This document shows, piece by piece, positions 1-11,892 of a stretch of 64,000 bases of DNA (the stretch's first letter is position 1; every line of letters begins with the position of its first letter). The notes below the pieces were generated by a model. The model was given only the letters and a program-made list of their open reading frames with translations, had not been told where the DNA came from and searched no databases. Origin of the DNA: Castor canadensis (lineage: Eukaryota > Chordata > Mammalia > Rodentia > Castoridae); assembly GCF_047511655.1 (NCBI RefSeq), contig NC_133390.1, positions 166,630,583 to 166,694,582 on the forward strand, in the 5' to 3' direction. The translations under genes and the position numbers were made by a program.

Positions 1-59
1 AATCACCCAACAGAGCCACTTTGGGGAGCATCCACCTCCCCACCCCCAAGCCCACCTCC

Positions 60-400
60 ATTTCCCACCCCCATCCCTAAGCACCTTGCCACTTGGTTAT
101 AGCTGGCCTTATTTCCTAGTATCTCCACCAAGCCTTGATGGCGTTGTGGAGCCAAGGAAGGACTTATCCTGACTCCAGGCTTTAGCTGGGCTGTTCCCTG
201 CCTGGAATGCCTTTCCCCTCCCTCCACATTCCCAGCCTTAAAAGGCCTGCTCAAGACCCACATTTATGCATTACTTCATTCACTTATTACAACTTTAGGA
301 AGCATCTAGCACGTGTCAGGCACCGTTCTGGGCACTGTAGACATGACAACAAATGGAGCATTCCCAAATCCTTCCTAGAACTTGCTTGCTAGCCGGGTTC
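60..400 (+). repeat. L2-like LINE fragment
   Basis: It carries the typical diverged L2 wording: a cctggaatgcc block, then cattcact..., then gtgtcaggcaccgttctgggcactg. It is old and heavily mutated. Positions 1-60 hold nothing recognisable. Confidence 0.5.
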
Positions 401-509
401 CATAAATTACAGCAGCAAAATAAATCCAGCCTGCTGCCTGCTTTTGTGCCACCCTGCAGCTAAGAATGGTTATTGTATTTTTAAATCACTGAAAAAAAAA
501 AAAACAAAG

Positions 510-700
510 GAGTAATATCTTGTGGCACGTGAAAATTGTATGAAATTCAGATCTCAGTGTCTATATAAAGTTTTATTGGAATGCAGCCACGCTCATTCGT
601 TTATGTACTGTCTGCAGTTAGGCAGTTGCTATAGAGACAGCATGGCAAGCTGGTTCTTTACAGAAAGTCTGCCAGCCTCTGTTCTAATGCATTCACGTGA
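510..700 (+). repeat. Ancient hAT-like DNA transposon fragment
   Basis: The block aaagttttattggaatgcagcc...tttacagaaagtctgcc matches a common mammalian non-autonomous hAT repeat as remembered. The exact subfamily is not assigned. 720-960 has no recognised feature. Confidence 0.55.
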
Positions 701-965
701 CAAACGTTCCTCCTACTACTAGGATTAATAACATTAAATTTTGGTTATCTGGTGAGCACTTGTGCCCAGCTCTGTGCTGTGGCCTCCTTGACAGGCACAA
801 CTGACACGAAGTAGAGTCACTTTATAGGGACCCAGACATCTTGGCCATAACTACCATCTTGCCCACCAGGTGACTCTGGCACACATCCCAAACCTTATAG
901 GACAAACAAGTCATTAAGCTAGGCAGTCAAGTATGTTGTACTAGCCACTGATGCCCAGGTTGTTT

Positions 966-1600
966 CTTTTTTTTTTTTTTTTAATTTAATACAATTTTAT
1001 TGTTTTTTTTTTCATTTTTCTTTTATTATTCATATGTGCATACAAGGCTTGGTTCATTTCTCCCCCCTGCCCCCACCCCCTCCCTTACCACCCACTCCCC
1101 CCTCTCCCCCCACCAATACCCAGCAGAAACTATTTTGCCCTTATTTCTAATTTTGTTGTAGAGAGAGTATAGGCAATAATAGGAAGGAACAAGGGTTTTT
1201 GCTGGTTGAGATAAGGATAGCTATACAGGGCATTGACTCACATTGATTTCCTGTGCATGAGTGTTACCTTCTAGGTTAATTCTTTTTGATCTAACCTTTT
1301 CTCTAGTACCTGTTCCCCTTTTCCTATTGGCCTCAGTTGCTTTAAGGTATCTGCTTTAGTTTCTCTGTGTTAAGGGCAACAAATGCTAGCTAGTTTTTTA
1401 GGTGTCTTACCTATCCTCACCCCTCCCTTGTGTGCTCTCGCTTTTATCATGTGCTCATAGTCCAATCCCCTTGTTATGTTTGCCCTTGATCTAATGTCCG
1501 CATATGAGGGAGAACATACGATTTTTGGTCTTTTGGGCCAGGCTAACCTCACTCAGAATGATGTTCTCCAATTCCATCCATTTACCAGCGAATAACTGAC
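966..1600 (-). repeat. L1 3' end (3' UTR), 5'-truncated
   Basis: A poly(T) run at the left (the A-tail on minus) is followed by L1 3'-terminal sequence, including catatgagggagaacatacg and gaatgatgttctcc, the complement of the conserved L1 3' terminal region. No reading frame is retained. Confidence 0.75.
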
Positions 1601-2190
1601 ATTTGATTGTAACTAAGTCTATAGCCATGTTAATAGTTTTTGAGAAAGGCCAAGTACATACCAGCTGGCCGAGGCCCACCTTTGTGTAGCTTAGCATATA
1701 AACCACTCCTCCTGCCGTGGGTTGAGGGGATCATTTTGTCTTGCTGTCGACAAGGCATGCTTCTGTCTGTGAGTCCCTATAAATTGTACTTTGTGCAATC
1801 CTGGATCTGATGCCTCTTTTCGCTGATCTGATACCCATTCAAAAGCCTCCTGGTTCTCTACACCAGGGCCAGATTTTTCCAAAACATACTTTCTCAATGT
1901 TCCCAGCTAACAAGTGAATATTCCCACACTCTTACCCAGTACACTAAGGCACGGACCTCTTGGCCCGAACAATGTGGCAAGTCTCCCAGGGGTGGGGACC
2001 GATGATGAAGCACCTAGGGAGCTCTCAGCCTAAGGCAGCCCTACCAGGCCCATCAGCTATATTTCTGGAAACCAGTGGATGGACAAAAGCTCAGAGCAAG
2101 GCCTCTAGAGGGCACAGAGGTATGGCTAACAGGGCAACTCTAGCCAGGCTGCCTGGGCCAGACCCTGATTCTGCTCTTCACAACCATGGG
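1600..2190. other. JPH2 intron 2, no gene; CTCF-like motif at 2102-2115
   Basis: No repeat or coding potential is recognised. CCTCTAGAGGGCAC at 2102-2115 fits the CTCF core at 13 of 14 positions by eye. Confidence 0.4.
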
Positions 2191-2330
2191 CAGGTCTGAG
2201 TGCCATTAGCCCCAGTCTCCCCATCTGCAAAATGGGCATCATCTCAGCACCTACAGAGAACTGAAGCAAAGAGCAGCCCAGCAGGCACTGTGGCTGTCAG
2301 GACAGTGGCTGACCACAGGGAGTACCATAT
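2190..2330 (+). repeat. MIR SINE
   Basis: Diverged MIR core: ccccatctgcaaaatgggca followed by a cagcacct block. 2330-2770 is unique sequence with no recognised feature. Confidence 0.55.
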
Positions 2331-2774
2331 AAGTACTTGTTAATCAGGGAAGAAGCAGAGTTTTGTGGAGAGGACTAAGTCAAAAATCCTGCAAGTAATA
2401 AATATCACCAATTGTTTACTTCAAAATGAAAAAAAAAAATCCTTAAAACAAGAAGCCAATGGAAGGCTTGGAAGGGGTAGACAATCCGTCCCGGCTCCTC
2501 CCCTCCCCTGCATGAAAGGTGCTCCAGGTACCACTGCCCTTCCCTCTCCCCAAATTGCCCCTCGTCCCCACTCTGGTCCCCACTCTGGCTGGCTAGGGCC
2601 GTTTCCCTAGAATAATCATGACCAAGCCAACTAAGAGGAGGATCACAGCTGGAAGTGCAGCCACTGGCCGAGAGCTCCCTGGGAGAAAGCCTCTCCCTCC
2701 AAGGAGGTAGTCAGGGCACAGAAAAGTAGGACTCCTGACCCACAGCCCTTCCTCCCCGACCTGGGACTCCATTC

Positions 2775-3250
2775 ATTTCTGTGAAGTAGTATCTCACTGC
2801 AGTTGTGAGTTATATTTTCCTGGATGAGTAATGATTTTGGCCATCATTTCATGTGCGTACTGGCCGTGTGTACATCTTCTTAGAAGAATTGTCTACATAG
2901 ATCCTTTGCCCACATTTTTTTTGGGGGGGTCTTTTTGTTATTGGGTTGTAAAAGCTCTTTATATAGTTTAGATACAAACTAAATGATGTATGATTTGCAA
3001 GTATTTTTCCCCTTCTGTGAGTTCATTTTTCACTTTCTTGATGGGTTGGTGCCCTTTGAAGCACAGACTTTCCAAATTTTAATGAAGTTCAACTTACTTC
3101 TCTTATCTTTTGTCATCTGGACATTTGGTGTCATCTAAGAAGCTTTTGCCTGAACCAAGGTCATAAAGATTTCTTCCTATATTTCCTTCTGCAAGTTTTA
3201 TAGCTTTAGGTTTCTCATTTAGGTTTATGAGGATTTCTTTCAGTAAGAAA
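2775..3250 (-). repeat. Old L1 fragment
   Basis: It reads as the complement of the distal L1 region: cctttgcccacattttt, aagctctttatatag and tatgatttgcaagtattttt. It has many substitutions and no ORF. Confidence 0.75.
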
Positions 3251-3269
3251 AAAAATGAGAACGAGCCTA

Positions 3270-3375
3270 AGAGCTCACCATTTTACAGATGGGGAAACTG
3301 AGGAACAGAGAAGTGAAGTCATTTACCCATGATTATTAAAATGACAGTTGAGCCATACCTGGCCCCCACTCTGGG
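3270..3375 (-). repeat. MIR SINE
   Basis: Complement-strand MIR core: cattttacagatggggaaac then aacagagaagtgaagtcat. Confidence 0.75.
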
Positions 3376-3685
3376 AAGATGAGGAATCTGGTAGGACAGA
3401 TAAGACAAGGTGAAGTGTCTTGAGAGTTGAACAAGCAAGGCTACTGGGAGGAAAAAGCCTATCTGGTGGCTCACATGGTCATAATGGTATCTTATTTGTA
3501 TTTTAATACATGTACAAATAAATATTTACATAAAGGGATTTTATTATTTCTATATTAGAAAAATGTAAATTATAAGTGTAATGTATTATAAGAATAATAA
3601 GACTTCCTCATAGAAAATTTTGGAAACAAGTTGATTTTTTTTAAGAAAAAGAAATCACTGTTCACATATAGGTATTTTGAGGAAC
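3375..3685. other. Intron 2, AT-rich stretch, no gene
   Basis: AT-rich sequence around 3480-3660 is probably a decayed repeat. I cannot assign a family. Confidence 0.4.
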
Positions 3686-3689
3686 ACAG

Positions 3690-3800
3690 CTGTATGACTG
3701 GGTGACTTAAATTCTCTGTACATCAATTCCCCATCTGTAAAATGGGAATACAGAGAGCCCTACACCTCAGGAGTTGCTAGTATTACAGAGTCAATTAATA
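3690..3800 (+). repeat. MIR SINE
   Basis: MIR core ccccatctgtaaaatgggaa preceded by gactgggtgactta. Confidence 0.7.
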
Positions 3801-4154
3801 GGCAGAAAGTCCCTACAACAGAGCTTGGCACAGAGGGAGCCCCATGAACGTGTGTGCAGCATCTGAAATTGGTCGGTTCCAGCTGAAGTGGGGGTAAGGG
3901 ACGGTGTGGGGGATGTGACTTCTGAGTCTGGAGGCTGTGTGACTCTCTCAGGCCCTGTGCAGAACCTCCCCACCTTGGAAGCCAAGGCTAAATCCTCCCG
4001 TGTGGAGGTGGCCCCTTCCAGATCACGTTTTCAGGTGATATTTGTTTCCTTAAGAAAGAGCCAAAGTCTCCCCTGGTGAGTGAGTGAGTGGGGGTGTGGC
4101 CCTCCCACCCTAGGGGGCAGGGAAGCAAAAGCTATTAACTGCATGCCAGCCAGC

Positions 4155-4606
4155 CACTTGACCTATGCGGCCAGCTGAAAAATGGCCCCAAAGATCCAGC
4201 TTTTGATCCCAGGAACGTGTCAATGTCACCATATATGGCAAACAGGCTTGGCAGATGTGATTAAAATAAAGACCCCGAGAGGGGGAGAGTAGCCAGGATT
4301 ACACAGGCAGGTCCTGGGAGGAATCACAAGTGTCCTAAGAGGGAGGTGAGAGATCTGACAGCAGAGGAGGAGCCGATGTGATGATGGAAGTGGACACTGA
4401 GGATGGAGGAAGGGCCACAGCCAGGGGAGCCACTAGAAGGTGAAAAGCAAGAACTGGGCTCTCCCCTCCAGGCTGACACCTTGACTTTAGCCCGGGGACA
4501 CTGCACAGACTCCTGAGCTCCAGTGCCTCAAGAAAAGGAACCTGTGCTGCTTTAAGCCACAAAGTTTGTGGCACTTGTTGCAGCAGATAGGAAGCTAAAA
4601 CAACCT
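4155..4606 (+). repeat. MLT1-like LTR (ERVL-MaLR)
   Basis: A near full-length, non-coding solo LTR of an ancient endogenous element. It holds ggcagatgtgattaaaataa, gtcctaagaggg, gacaccttgactttagcc and the 3' block ttaagccacaaagtttgtgg. No viral gene is present. Confidence 0.75.
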
Positions 4607-4629
4607 GTGTGGTGTGTGCCTCTTCAAGA

Positions 4630-4760
4630 TGTCCAACTTTTCTGGAGAAGAAACTCAGGTTCAGAAAACCATTTGCCCAAAGCTCACAGCTAGAAAGTGC
4701 CAGAATTGACCATAGCCAGAAGCAGGTCCCTGAAGCCAAAGCCTTCGCTGATGCCCATAG
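4630..4760 (-). repeat. MIR SINE
   Basis: Complement MIR: gagaagaaactcaggttcag, then cagctagaaagtgccagaat. 4760-5150 is unique with no recognised feature. Confidence 0.6.
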
Positions 4761-5149
4761 AGCTCCAGTGCTTCAGTCCCAGCCAGCTTTCTAGAAGGGC
4801 CAGCAGCTGCAAGAGCCACAGCCAGCTTCTTCCCCTAGGGACACAGTGGGACTCCAGTACCCCTGCCACCAGAGAGGGTACAGAGCTAGCCATTACCAAC
4901 AGTGCTCCTCTCCCCAAAGAGACTGGTCCACTGGCTGGCAGTTACTGGTTGGCTGCAGGACTGAGATGGGGCTGCACTGGGGACGTTAGAGAGGAGAAGG
5001 TGGGGGGGGGTAACCTCAGGTCCCGCTCCCCCTCCCTACAGAGGCCTGGGAAACCACTGTGCTAACAAGATAGGTATTTTTTTTTAACTCTTTCTAGCCT
5101 GTCCAAGTGTGTGCTTATTTTTAACAGACCTGTGGACATAAAAATTAAA

Positions 5150-5300
5150 TTTTGAGCCATCATGGTTAAGAACATGGAATCTGAAGTCACACTCCCTGAA
5201 TTTGAGTCCCTGACTCCCCCACCTGTCCTAGATGCATGACCTGCATAGGGCACCTAACTACTATGCACACCTGTTTCCTCTTCTCAGCCTTCTCAGATGG
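5150..5300 (+). repeat. MIR SINE
   Basis: MIR 5' half: atggttaagaacatggaatc then ctgaatttgagtccctgac. Confidence 0.65.
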
Positions 5301-5369
5301 CTCCTGAACATCACGCCCTTGTGTGATCCCCTCCCTTCACGCTAGTTTATAAAGTAGTGCTCCATACTA

Positions 5370-5765
5370 GTTTATGAAGACTATGACTATTCTCTTGCTA
5401 GCAGACTTTCTTGCTGTCTTTGACAAAGCAAGCTGCCACACTGGGGAAGCCCATGTGGCCTTTTCAGCCAACAGCCAGGGAGGAAACAAGGGCTTCAGCC
5501 CAAGGCTTTTAAGACACAGAATCTTGACAGCAACCCAGTGCATGAGCTGAGAGCAGAGGTGCCCCGCCTCCCTCTCCAGGCCAGCCTTCAGATGAGACCA
5601 CAGCCCTGGCCAGCACTTTGCCACCAAAGTGAGAGACACGGACCAGAGTACTTAGTAGGACCACACCCTGCCACCTGACCCACAGACATATAAGATGACA
5701 AATGTATGTTGTTTTAAGCTTGCTGTATTTGGGAGTACTTGTTATGCAGTGATAGAAAATAAACA
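5370..5765 (+). repeat. MLT1-like LTR (ERVL-MaLR)
   Basis: It ends with gttgttttaagcttgctg...gttatgcagtgatagaaaat, the MLT1 3' signature. The 5' part is strongly diverged. It is a solo LTR without genes. Confidence 0.6.
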
Positions 5766-5885
5766 CAAAAGGAATAATAATGCCTAGCTCACAGGGTTCT
5801 GAAAATTAAGTGCGTTAGTGTCATAAAGTCTTGGAACAGTGCCTTGTGCTGAGCAAGCACTACACAAACATTAGCTGTTCCTGTC
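5765..5885 (+). repeat. MIR SINE 3' half
   Basis: gctcacagggttctgaaaa ... ttggaacagtgccttgtgct is MIR-type sequence, directly after the LTR. Confidence 0.6.
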
Positions 5886-5989
5886 TTAGTTTCCGCTTAA
5901 GTGATTTCCATGCATTCAGTTATTTCAAATTGCTCGTGATGCTCCCCTCACCCCTTTCTCTTCTGGGATTTTGTTTTTGAGAAGTTGGT

Positions 5990-6210
5990 CAGCAGACATA
6001 TTCAAACTGTGCAAAAGTACACACGTGCTTTTTACATGTGTAAATTGCTGCAATGCTGTTTGTAACAGCAAATGCCTGGAAACAAACTCAAAGCCAGCAG
6101 GTGGGGACTGATCAGCCGTTCAAAGGACGGTTATGTCCCCAGTACTCAGAATAAGAGTGATCTGTATCCTGATGCACACTGACTTCCAGGTAGGTCAAGT
6201 TACAAGGCAA
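5990..6210 (+). repeat. L1 3' region fragment
   Basis: Contains aatgctgtttgtaacagcaa followed by gcctggaaacaaactc, as in distal old L1 elements. Confidence 0.55.
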
Positions 6211-6858
6211 GGTGCAACACCTAAACAAATACCCACACACATACACACACACGTGCCATACAGAGTATGGAAGGATGGTGAGAGACGGGTTACACGATCG
6301 TTAGTGGGAAGGAAGCTGGGGTCTGGGAACGAAGTGGAAGAGAGGCAGGCAGTCAGAAATGGTGCACACACACATGCACACATGTGGGTCACCTTCCTTT
6401 GCCCCATCTCCTCCCCTCACCCTACCCCAAACATTCTCTACCCTGCCCTGCATCTAGGGAGATGGCTTCATAGCCTGCATTGCCCAGTGTCCTTGCTGCA
6501 GCTGCCCACGAGTCAGGGGCACAGACAGCAGGCTGGAGGGCAGAGGAGAGAGGTGTGGGTGTTTATTCCCTCTTCCTTCCTCCATCTGGCTCCCTCCTCC
6601 CACCCACCAACCTCTAGTAATAACACATTTCCCCACTTTGCCCCTTCAGAACGGGGTGCAGGAGCTTCCCATCCCCACTACTCAGAGATGCCTTAACCCC
6701 GCTACTAACCTTCTATCACATCCCTGCAAACAGTGTCTTCATTAAACACTTCCATTAAGCCCTTGGGATATAATCTTCCCCGGATTACACGTGTCAGGAC
6801 ACGTTTAGTCTTCCTGACATGCACATAACATACCTGTTCCAAAATAAGTTCATATATA
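6210..6858. other. Intron 2, CA-rich patches, no gene
   Basis: Short imperfect CA runs lie at about 6232-6252 and 6364-6382 in otherwise unassigned sequence. An open frame across 6133-6696 lacks any coding signature. Confidence 0.4.
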
Positions 6859-7195
6859 GGAGCTGGGCAGCAGTGGTGCGCGCCTGCGATCCCAGCTACT
6901 CAGGAGGTAGAGATCAGGAAGATCATGGTTCAAGGCCAGTCCAGGCAAAAAAAATTTAGTAAGACTCCATCTCAACAAATAGGCTGGTATGGTGATCCAT
7001 ACCTGTCATCCCAGTTACACGGGAGGCATAGGCAGGAGGATTGAAGTCCAGGCTGGACAACAGCAAAACCTATCTGAAAACAAACTAAAGCAAAAAAAGG
7101 GCTGAGGTATGGCTCATGTGGTAGAGTGCCGGCCTAGTAACACAAGGCCCCGAGCTCAAATCCCAGTACTGCTAAAAACAACACAACAACAAAAA
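6858..7195 (+). repeat. Trimeric composite SINE (B1-B1-ID)
   Basis: The first B1-like unit starts gagctgggcagcagtggtgc. A second begins near 6983 (ggctggtatggtgatccata). An ID-like tRNA-derived unit follows from 7100 (ggctgaggtatggctcatg), ending cccagtactgc plus an A-rich tail. Confidence 0.8.
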
Positions 7196-7890
7196 AATCT
7201 AGCATCTACTGGTGTGAGGAATGACTCTCAGAGGCATGGTTTAATTGATGCCTTTCAACCCGAAGGGATAGGTATTATGGTGTCCACGCAAGAGGCAGGG
7301 AAACCAGGCTCCAGGGGCAGTGTGAGCAAAGCCAGGAAGCGCTGGGCAGGGGTGGACCCTCGGGTCTGCCCAATTCATCCTGACAGCGCAGGATAGGTCC
7401 AGAGGGTCTTCAGTCCAACCGCCTGCCTCCGCAGCAAGAGGAAGACAAGGATGGGTTAGAATCCAGCTTTCCTGGATTGATCCTGCTCTACCTGGTGTAT
7501 TCCGATGCCTTCTGAGAGCTGGGTGCTGGGGAAGACAATGTTCCAGGAAGGAGTCCAAGTGGACAGGACAGCAACAGGGGGCAGAGGGGTCTGGGGAGCT
7601 TAGGCAGTAGGGCAACTGCTAGTCACAGACCAACAAAGAATATCTGGAAACGCAACAACGGGCATGGTCCCACTGGAGTGTCCTGCTGGGTACTAACCCT
7701 GGGTGCAGGTTGTCCTTCTTATACCCATCTGGTCTCCAGAGACCAGCCCCCTTAAATCTGAGCTTGACACTCAGTTTAAGACCCCAAATGCCTTTCCCAG
7801 GGCCTGAAAGACAAGGTGAATATGCAATACTATGACTTCATGACTTAGCTCCTGCCAGCCTCTCCAGTCTGACTCCAAAGTCAGCCCTCC
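7195..7890. other. Intron 2, no recognised feature
   Basis: No gene or confident repeat. An antisense open frame at 7241-7615 is judged incidental. Confidence 0.4.
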
Positions 7891-8295
7891 GGAGGAAACT
7901 TCCAGTTCCTCACATGTGCCCTATCTATTGTTTTACCCCCCACAGCTTTTACCTAGGCTGCTTCCCCGACTGGGCACTCTTGTCCCCCCGCCCCTGTCCT
8001 CCACTTCTTTATCTGGAGAACTCCTGTTTATCCTTCAGGACCCTTCCCCAGAAAGCTTACCTGACTTCCAGCTCTCTGCTCTTACAGCCCCCTGCATTCA
8101 ACTGCCAGGAACTTTATCTTCCTTTGATTATTCTATGACCCCCCCCCACTGGAGTGTCTGCCAGGGGCAGAGCAGTAACTACTGAGTCTCTACCACCAGA
8201 CAAGTGCTGGTACCTAGCAGGCTTATTTATCCAGCAAATATTCAGGTTCGCTAAGTATCTGCTGGGTAAATGTTTGCTATATGGACCGTACACTT
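7890..8295 (+). repeat. L2-like LINE 3' region
   Basis: The L2 layout is visible: aggacccttccccagaaagc, cactggagtgtctgccaggg, then ctgggtaaatgtttg. Confidence 0.55.
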
Positions 8296-8319
8296 GACCA
8301 TGAGACTCAGAGCTGAAGG

Positions 8320-8720
8320 ACCCTCAGAAGGCATCTCCTCTTCTCTCACTTAACATTAACATAGTCAGTGACAAGACAGGGACAGTGAGGCACAGAGAAG
8401 CCTGTATGATCATTTTCAGTTTTCAATAAATAACACAAACTTAGTCGTTGTGCCAGCTTCCCTGCTATGACATGCTGAAGGGTTGCGTGCTAAGCACCCA
8501 AGCCTACTGTAAGTGCCTGAGCACAGTGCATCACTTTAGCCCAAACAACCACCTTACAGAGAAATGCAAGCATAATTCTCACTGTGCAGACAAGGAACGT
8601 AGCACTCCGGGCATTTCAGCAACTTGCCCAAGAGCACACTGAGAGCAAGAGACAGGAACCCAGACATTCTGGCTCCTGAGTCCACATCTCCCCAACACTC
8701 AAGAGGCACCTGGAAGGAGG
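8320..8720 (-). repeat. Two MIR SINE fragments
   Basis: 8340-8400 (agtgaggcacagagaagcc) and 8470-8710 (caacttgcccaagagcacac, acattctggctcctgagtcc) both read as complement MIR. 8720-9250 holds one more weak MIR scrap near 9100-9180 and nothing else recognised. Confidence 0.6.
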
Positions 8721-9257
8721 CAGCAGGCCCTGTTCTGCCTCCTCCATGGAGACCAGTCCCGGCCCAGGCACACAGTAGGTGCTCATGGAAGCCTTGGCAA
8801 ACAAGCTGACACAGAATGTGATTGCACAGCAGGTGTAACAGAGGGTAACACCTGAGACCCCTTCCAGCCTCTTGCCCTGGGACCTGGAAGGCTTTGGATA
8901 GCCTAAGAGTGCTTTTCTCAGTAGGAAACAAGAGGCTGGACCGAGTCTCTGCCACCCTGTCCAGAGGTCAACATGTGCTAGGAGACACAACCTCCCGGAG
9001 AATGACCTTGCCATTTGCCTACTGTGCTCCTTGGGTACAATTCAACAGGAAGGAACTAACCCTGCGGGCCATGAACACCTCCACCATTCCTACCATATGA
9101 ATAGGCAGCACCCACTGAGCCCCTTCTCTGCATGAGGCACAATGCTGAAACACTGCTATCTCTCTTCCCACTCAGAGTTTTCTCTAAGCTAGACCATGTA
9201 GCCAATTCACTCAGCCAGGAAAGCGGAAAGCCAGCTTACACCAAAATAAGAACACGC

Positions 9258-9348
9258 AAGGGGCTGGGAGTGTAGCTAGTTCAGTGGTGGAGTTCATGCC
9301 TACCATGTGCAAGGCCCTGGGCTCGAACCCCACTACTGAGAAGTAGGA
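9258..9348 (+). repeat. ID-like SINE
   Basis: ggggctgggagtgtagctag ... ctgggctcgaaccccactac is tRNA-Ala-like with A and B box remnants. It is not a functional tRNA because the cloverleaf is broken. Confidence 0.75.
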
Positions 9349-9384
9349 AGAGGAGGAGAAAGCAGAGAAGGAAACAACAGCTAG

Positions 9385-9565
9385 CCCTGGAATCAGATGA
9401 CCTGGTTTCAAAGCCTGTCTCCCTCACTTCCGACTTGTGTGACCTTTGCCAAGAAATGGAACCTCTGAGCCTCAGTTTTTCCACCTGTAACATGGGTTAA
9501 TAATAGTACTTGCTACCACTAGAATGATTGTAAGGATTAGGTGAACTGTGGCGAGGGAAGTACAT
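9385..9565 (+). repeat. MIR SINE
   Basis: A long MIR copy: ctggaatcagatgacctgg, acttgtgtgacctttgcc, cctcagtttttccacctg. Confidence 0.75.
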
Positions 9566-9844
9566 ATTTCTTCAATCGTGACAAAGATTTACTAAAGCAT
9601 CTGCTGTGCGCTGAGTCCTGAACTAAATCTGGTAGGGAGGCCGGAGCAGGGGACAAGGAGGAAAGACACATGCCAGGGCTTACAGGCTAGGGGCTAGGTT
9701 GGCATGGTGCCTGACACAGCAGGTCTCCCATGAACGGTAGCTGCCATTTCCGTTATTATTGCTTACAGGGTGATTTTTGTCCCCGTAAGTTTGACTTCCC
9801 TCCCTGGGAGTCGGAGCCTGCCTGGATCTCCTGGCCAGAGCCTG

Positions 9845-10260
9845 CTGACGTAGCTCTGGGTGTGCTCTGTCTGCCCTGTCTGCCCCACGCTCAGGGTGAG
9901 TGGTGAGCGCCTGCAAAGCACCCCGCAGACCATAGTCAGCAGGCATCTCCTGCCTAAATATGGACATGCCGTCCAGGAGCGCTTTCCCCCAGCCAGGAAT
10001 GTGACAGCTGAGCCCTCCCTGCTCAGCACCACCCCTGCCTCCGGCCCCTCCCCAGGTGGGGCTCAGCAATGGCATTCCAGCTTTTTCCACAGCAACCCTC
10101 AGTGGCTGACACCCCCTCACCCCTCCCTCCAGGCTGAATGGAAACTGATAAGGAGCTCTGGAAGAAATTTCAGGCAGCTCCATTTGCTGCTGGGGGCTGG
10201 TGTCTCTGCCTCCCTGCCACCAAAGGGACAGGGCAGGAAGAAGCCTCTGGAGGGACATTG
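9845..10260. promoter_or_regulatory. Candidate muscle enhancer, CArG/MCAT/GATA motifs
   Basis: A repeat-free block in intron 2 with a CArG-like box CCTAAATATGG (9953-9963), a TEAD MCAT core CATTCC (10073-10078) and a GATA site TGATAAG (10146-10152). Overlapping open frames on both strands are not coding-like. Function is inferred from motifs only. Confidence 0.35.
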
Positions 10261-10469
10261 CCTAGCCCTGCCTAGAAGATCACATCACCTAGTTCCAAAG
10301 GCATTTGGATCAGAGACTGTAACTGACCTAGCTGGGACAGGCCGCAGGCCCCAGAGATCCCCACTTGACAGAAGTGCCACATGGCAGTCATGACAGTGTG
10401 TCTCTGCATCCTGGTGGGTGGAAAAGACACTTTCTCCACTTTGAGCGTGTGCACTAGGTCCTGCTGAGG

Positions 10470-10630
10470 AAGTGCTTGACTGGAAATCTGGCACATGGGA
10501 CTTGTGCTTCTTCCTAGCTCTGTGACATCAAGCAGGTTTACTGCTCTGTGCCTCTGTGAAGTGGGGATGATAAAAACATCAACCTCAAAGGACCTGGGAT
10601 TTGTCAAGTGCCTAGAGCAGGAAGAGGCCA
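10470..10630 (+). repeat. MIR SINE
   Basis: ttcctagctctgtgacatca ... gtgcctctgtgaagtgggga is MIR-type sequence. Confidence 0.65.
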
Positions 10631-11580
10631 CATTTTCAGGCCTTGCTTAGGGTGACCAGAGAGCGTACCATTCCAATAGTGCACCTGAGAGCAAAAGGCA
10701 GCCTGTGAGTAATTACACTTAGTATGAACCTGGACTGGCCCTGGCACACAGGGCTATGTGGTCATCCTTGACCACACCAAGGAACCCACTCAATGAACAT
10801 CACTCCCTGCACACAGTAGGTGCACCAAAGCATGCTGAGGTTTTGCTTGGTGTAACAAATCTGATTTTCAGATTCCCCGAGAAGAATAAATAACATATAC
10901 GATGAAGACATTTAAAACCAAGACTTGGACTAGAAAAAGTAAGGCATTCCACATGCCAACTCAGAGATATTTATTGAGCTCTTCAAGGGGGCCGTGCCTG
11001 GGCCCAGGGTGGTAAGGTCAAAGGGAAGGGCAAGGGGTGTCATGAGGGAGCAAAACAAAGATGCAATGGATTCCCTTCTTGGTACCAACTGAAGTTGGTG
11101 GAATAGTGAAGATTGGAGGCAGGGCCTGAGAGGTCATCAGGGAAGGACTGGGCCTTGGGGTGCACCTGAGGGACATGTTCTTGGGAATAGATGAAATGAG
11201 GGAGAGGGCACTGAGGGGAGAGCAGGGGGAGCAGCTGGGACAAAGATAGAGAAGTGGGCAAGAGGGGGGCATACTGGATGGGGTGGGGCTTGGGGCAGTG
11301 GCTAAGAACACAGGTCCAATGCCAGATGCCAAGGTGAGTCCCTTACTCACTCCCCACCACACACACACTGGCTGACGTTTGGTAACTCATGTAAGTCTAT
11401 AGCAGCAGACTCGGTTGCTCAGAGAGTCAGAGACAATTCCCGTGAGATTTTGCTCAATTGAAAGCATGTGGCACAAATGGAATACAAACGGCATGGGGAT
11501 GGGGTTTTGGCCTGTTTTGTTCATTGATGAATCCCCAGCAACAGGGCCTAATAAAACACACTGAATGAATACAGGTAGCC
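10630..11580. other. Intron 2, no gene
   Basis: Only an L2-like tail near 11515-11575 (tgaatccccagcaacagggc) is recognised. The rest is unassigned unique DNA. Confidence 0.45.
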
Positions 11581-11760
11581 ACTACCAGTACCATTGTCCT
11601 CATTAGGAAGCCACAGGCCTGGCCCAGGCAGACCGAGGAAACCTTTTACAGAGGAGGAAACAGGCCCAGACAGGTGAAGGGATTTGCCATCAGTCACACT
11701 GTCAGAAAGTCACAGAAACTGGCTCCCAGCCTGGTGCTCTTCAACACTGCCTGCTCTGTC
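11580..11760 (-). repeat. MIR SINE
   Basis: Complement MIR: tttacagaggaggaaacagg then gaagggatttgccatcagtc. Confidence 0.65.
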
Positions 11761-11892
11761 CTTCATCCTGCCTGCCTTCTGAAAGCAGGTACCTGCTGCC
11801 TACCAAATGTAGGCATTGGGATGGAAAGACACCTACAACCAAAGTTCTGCCCCTAAGAGTTTATGGACTAATAGGAAAGAGCTATAAAAAAA

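Noticed and set aside
4155-5765. Endogenous retrovirus with coding capacity
   Set aside because: Only solo MLT1-like LTRs are seen. No gag, pol or env-like frame lies between or beside them.
6133-6696. 187-codon plus-strand open frame
   Set aside because: Partly L1-derived with CA-rich sequence and no protein family signature.
9680-10393. Overlapping open frames of 192 and 177 codons on opposite strands
   Set aside because: No recognisable domain, no splice context and mutual overlap. Treated as chance in GC-moderate DNA.
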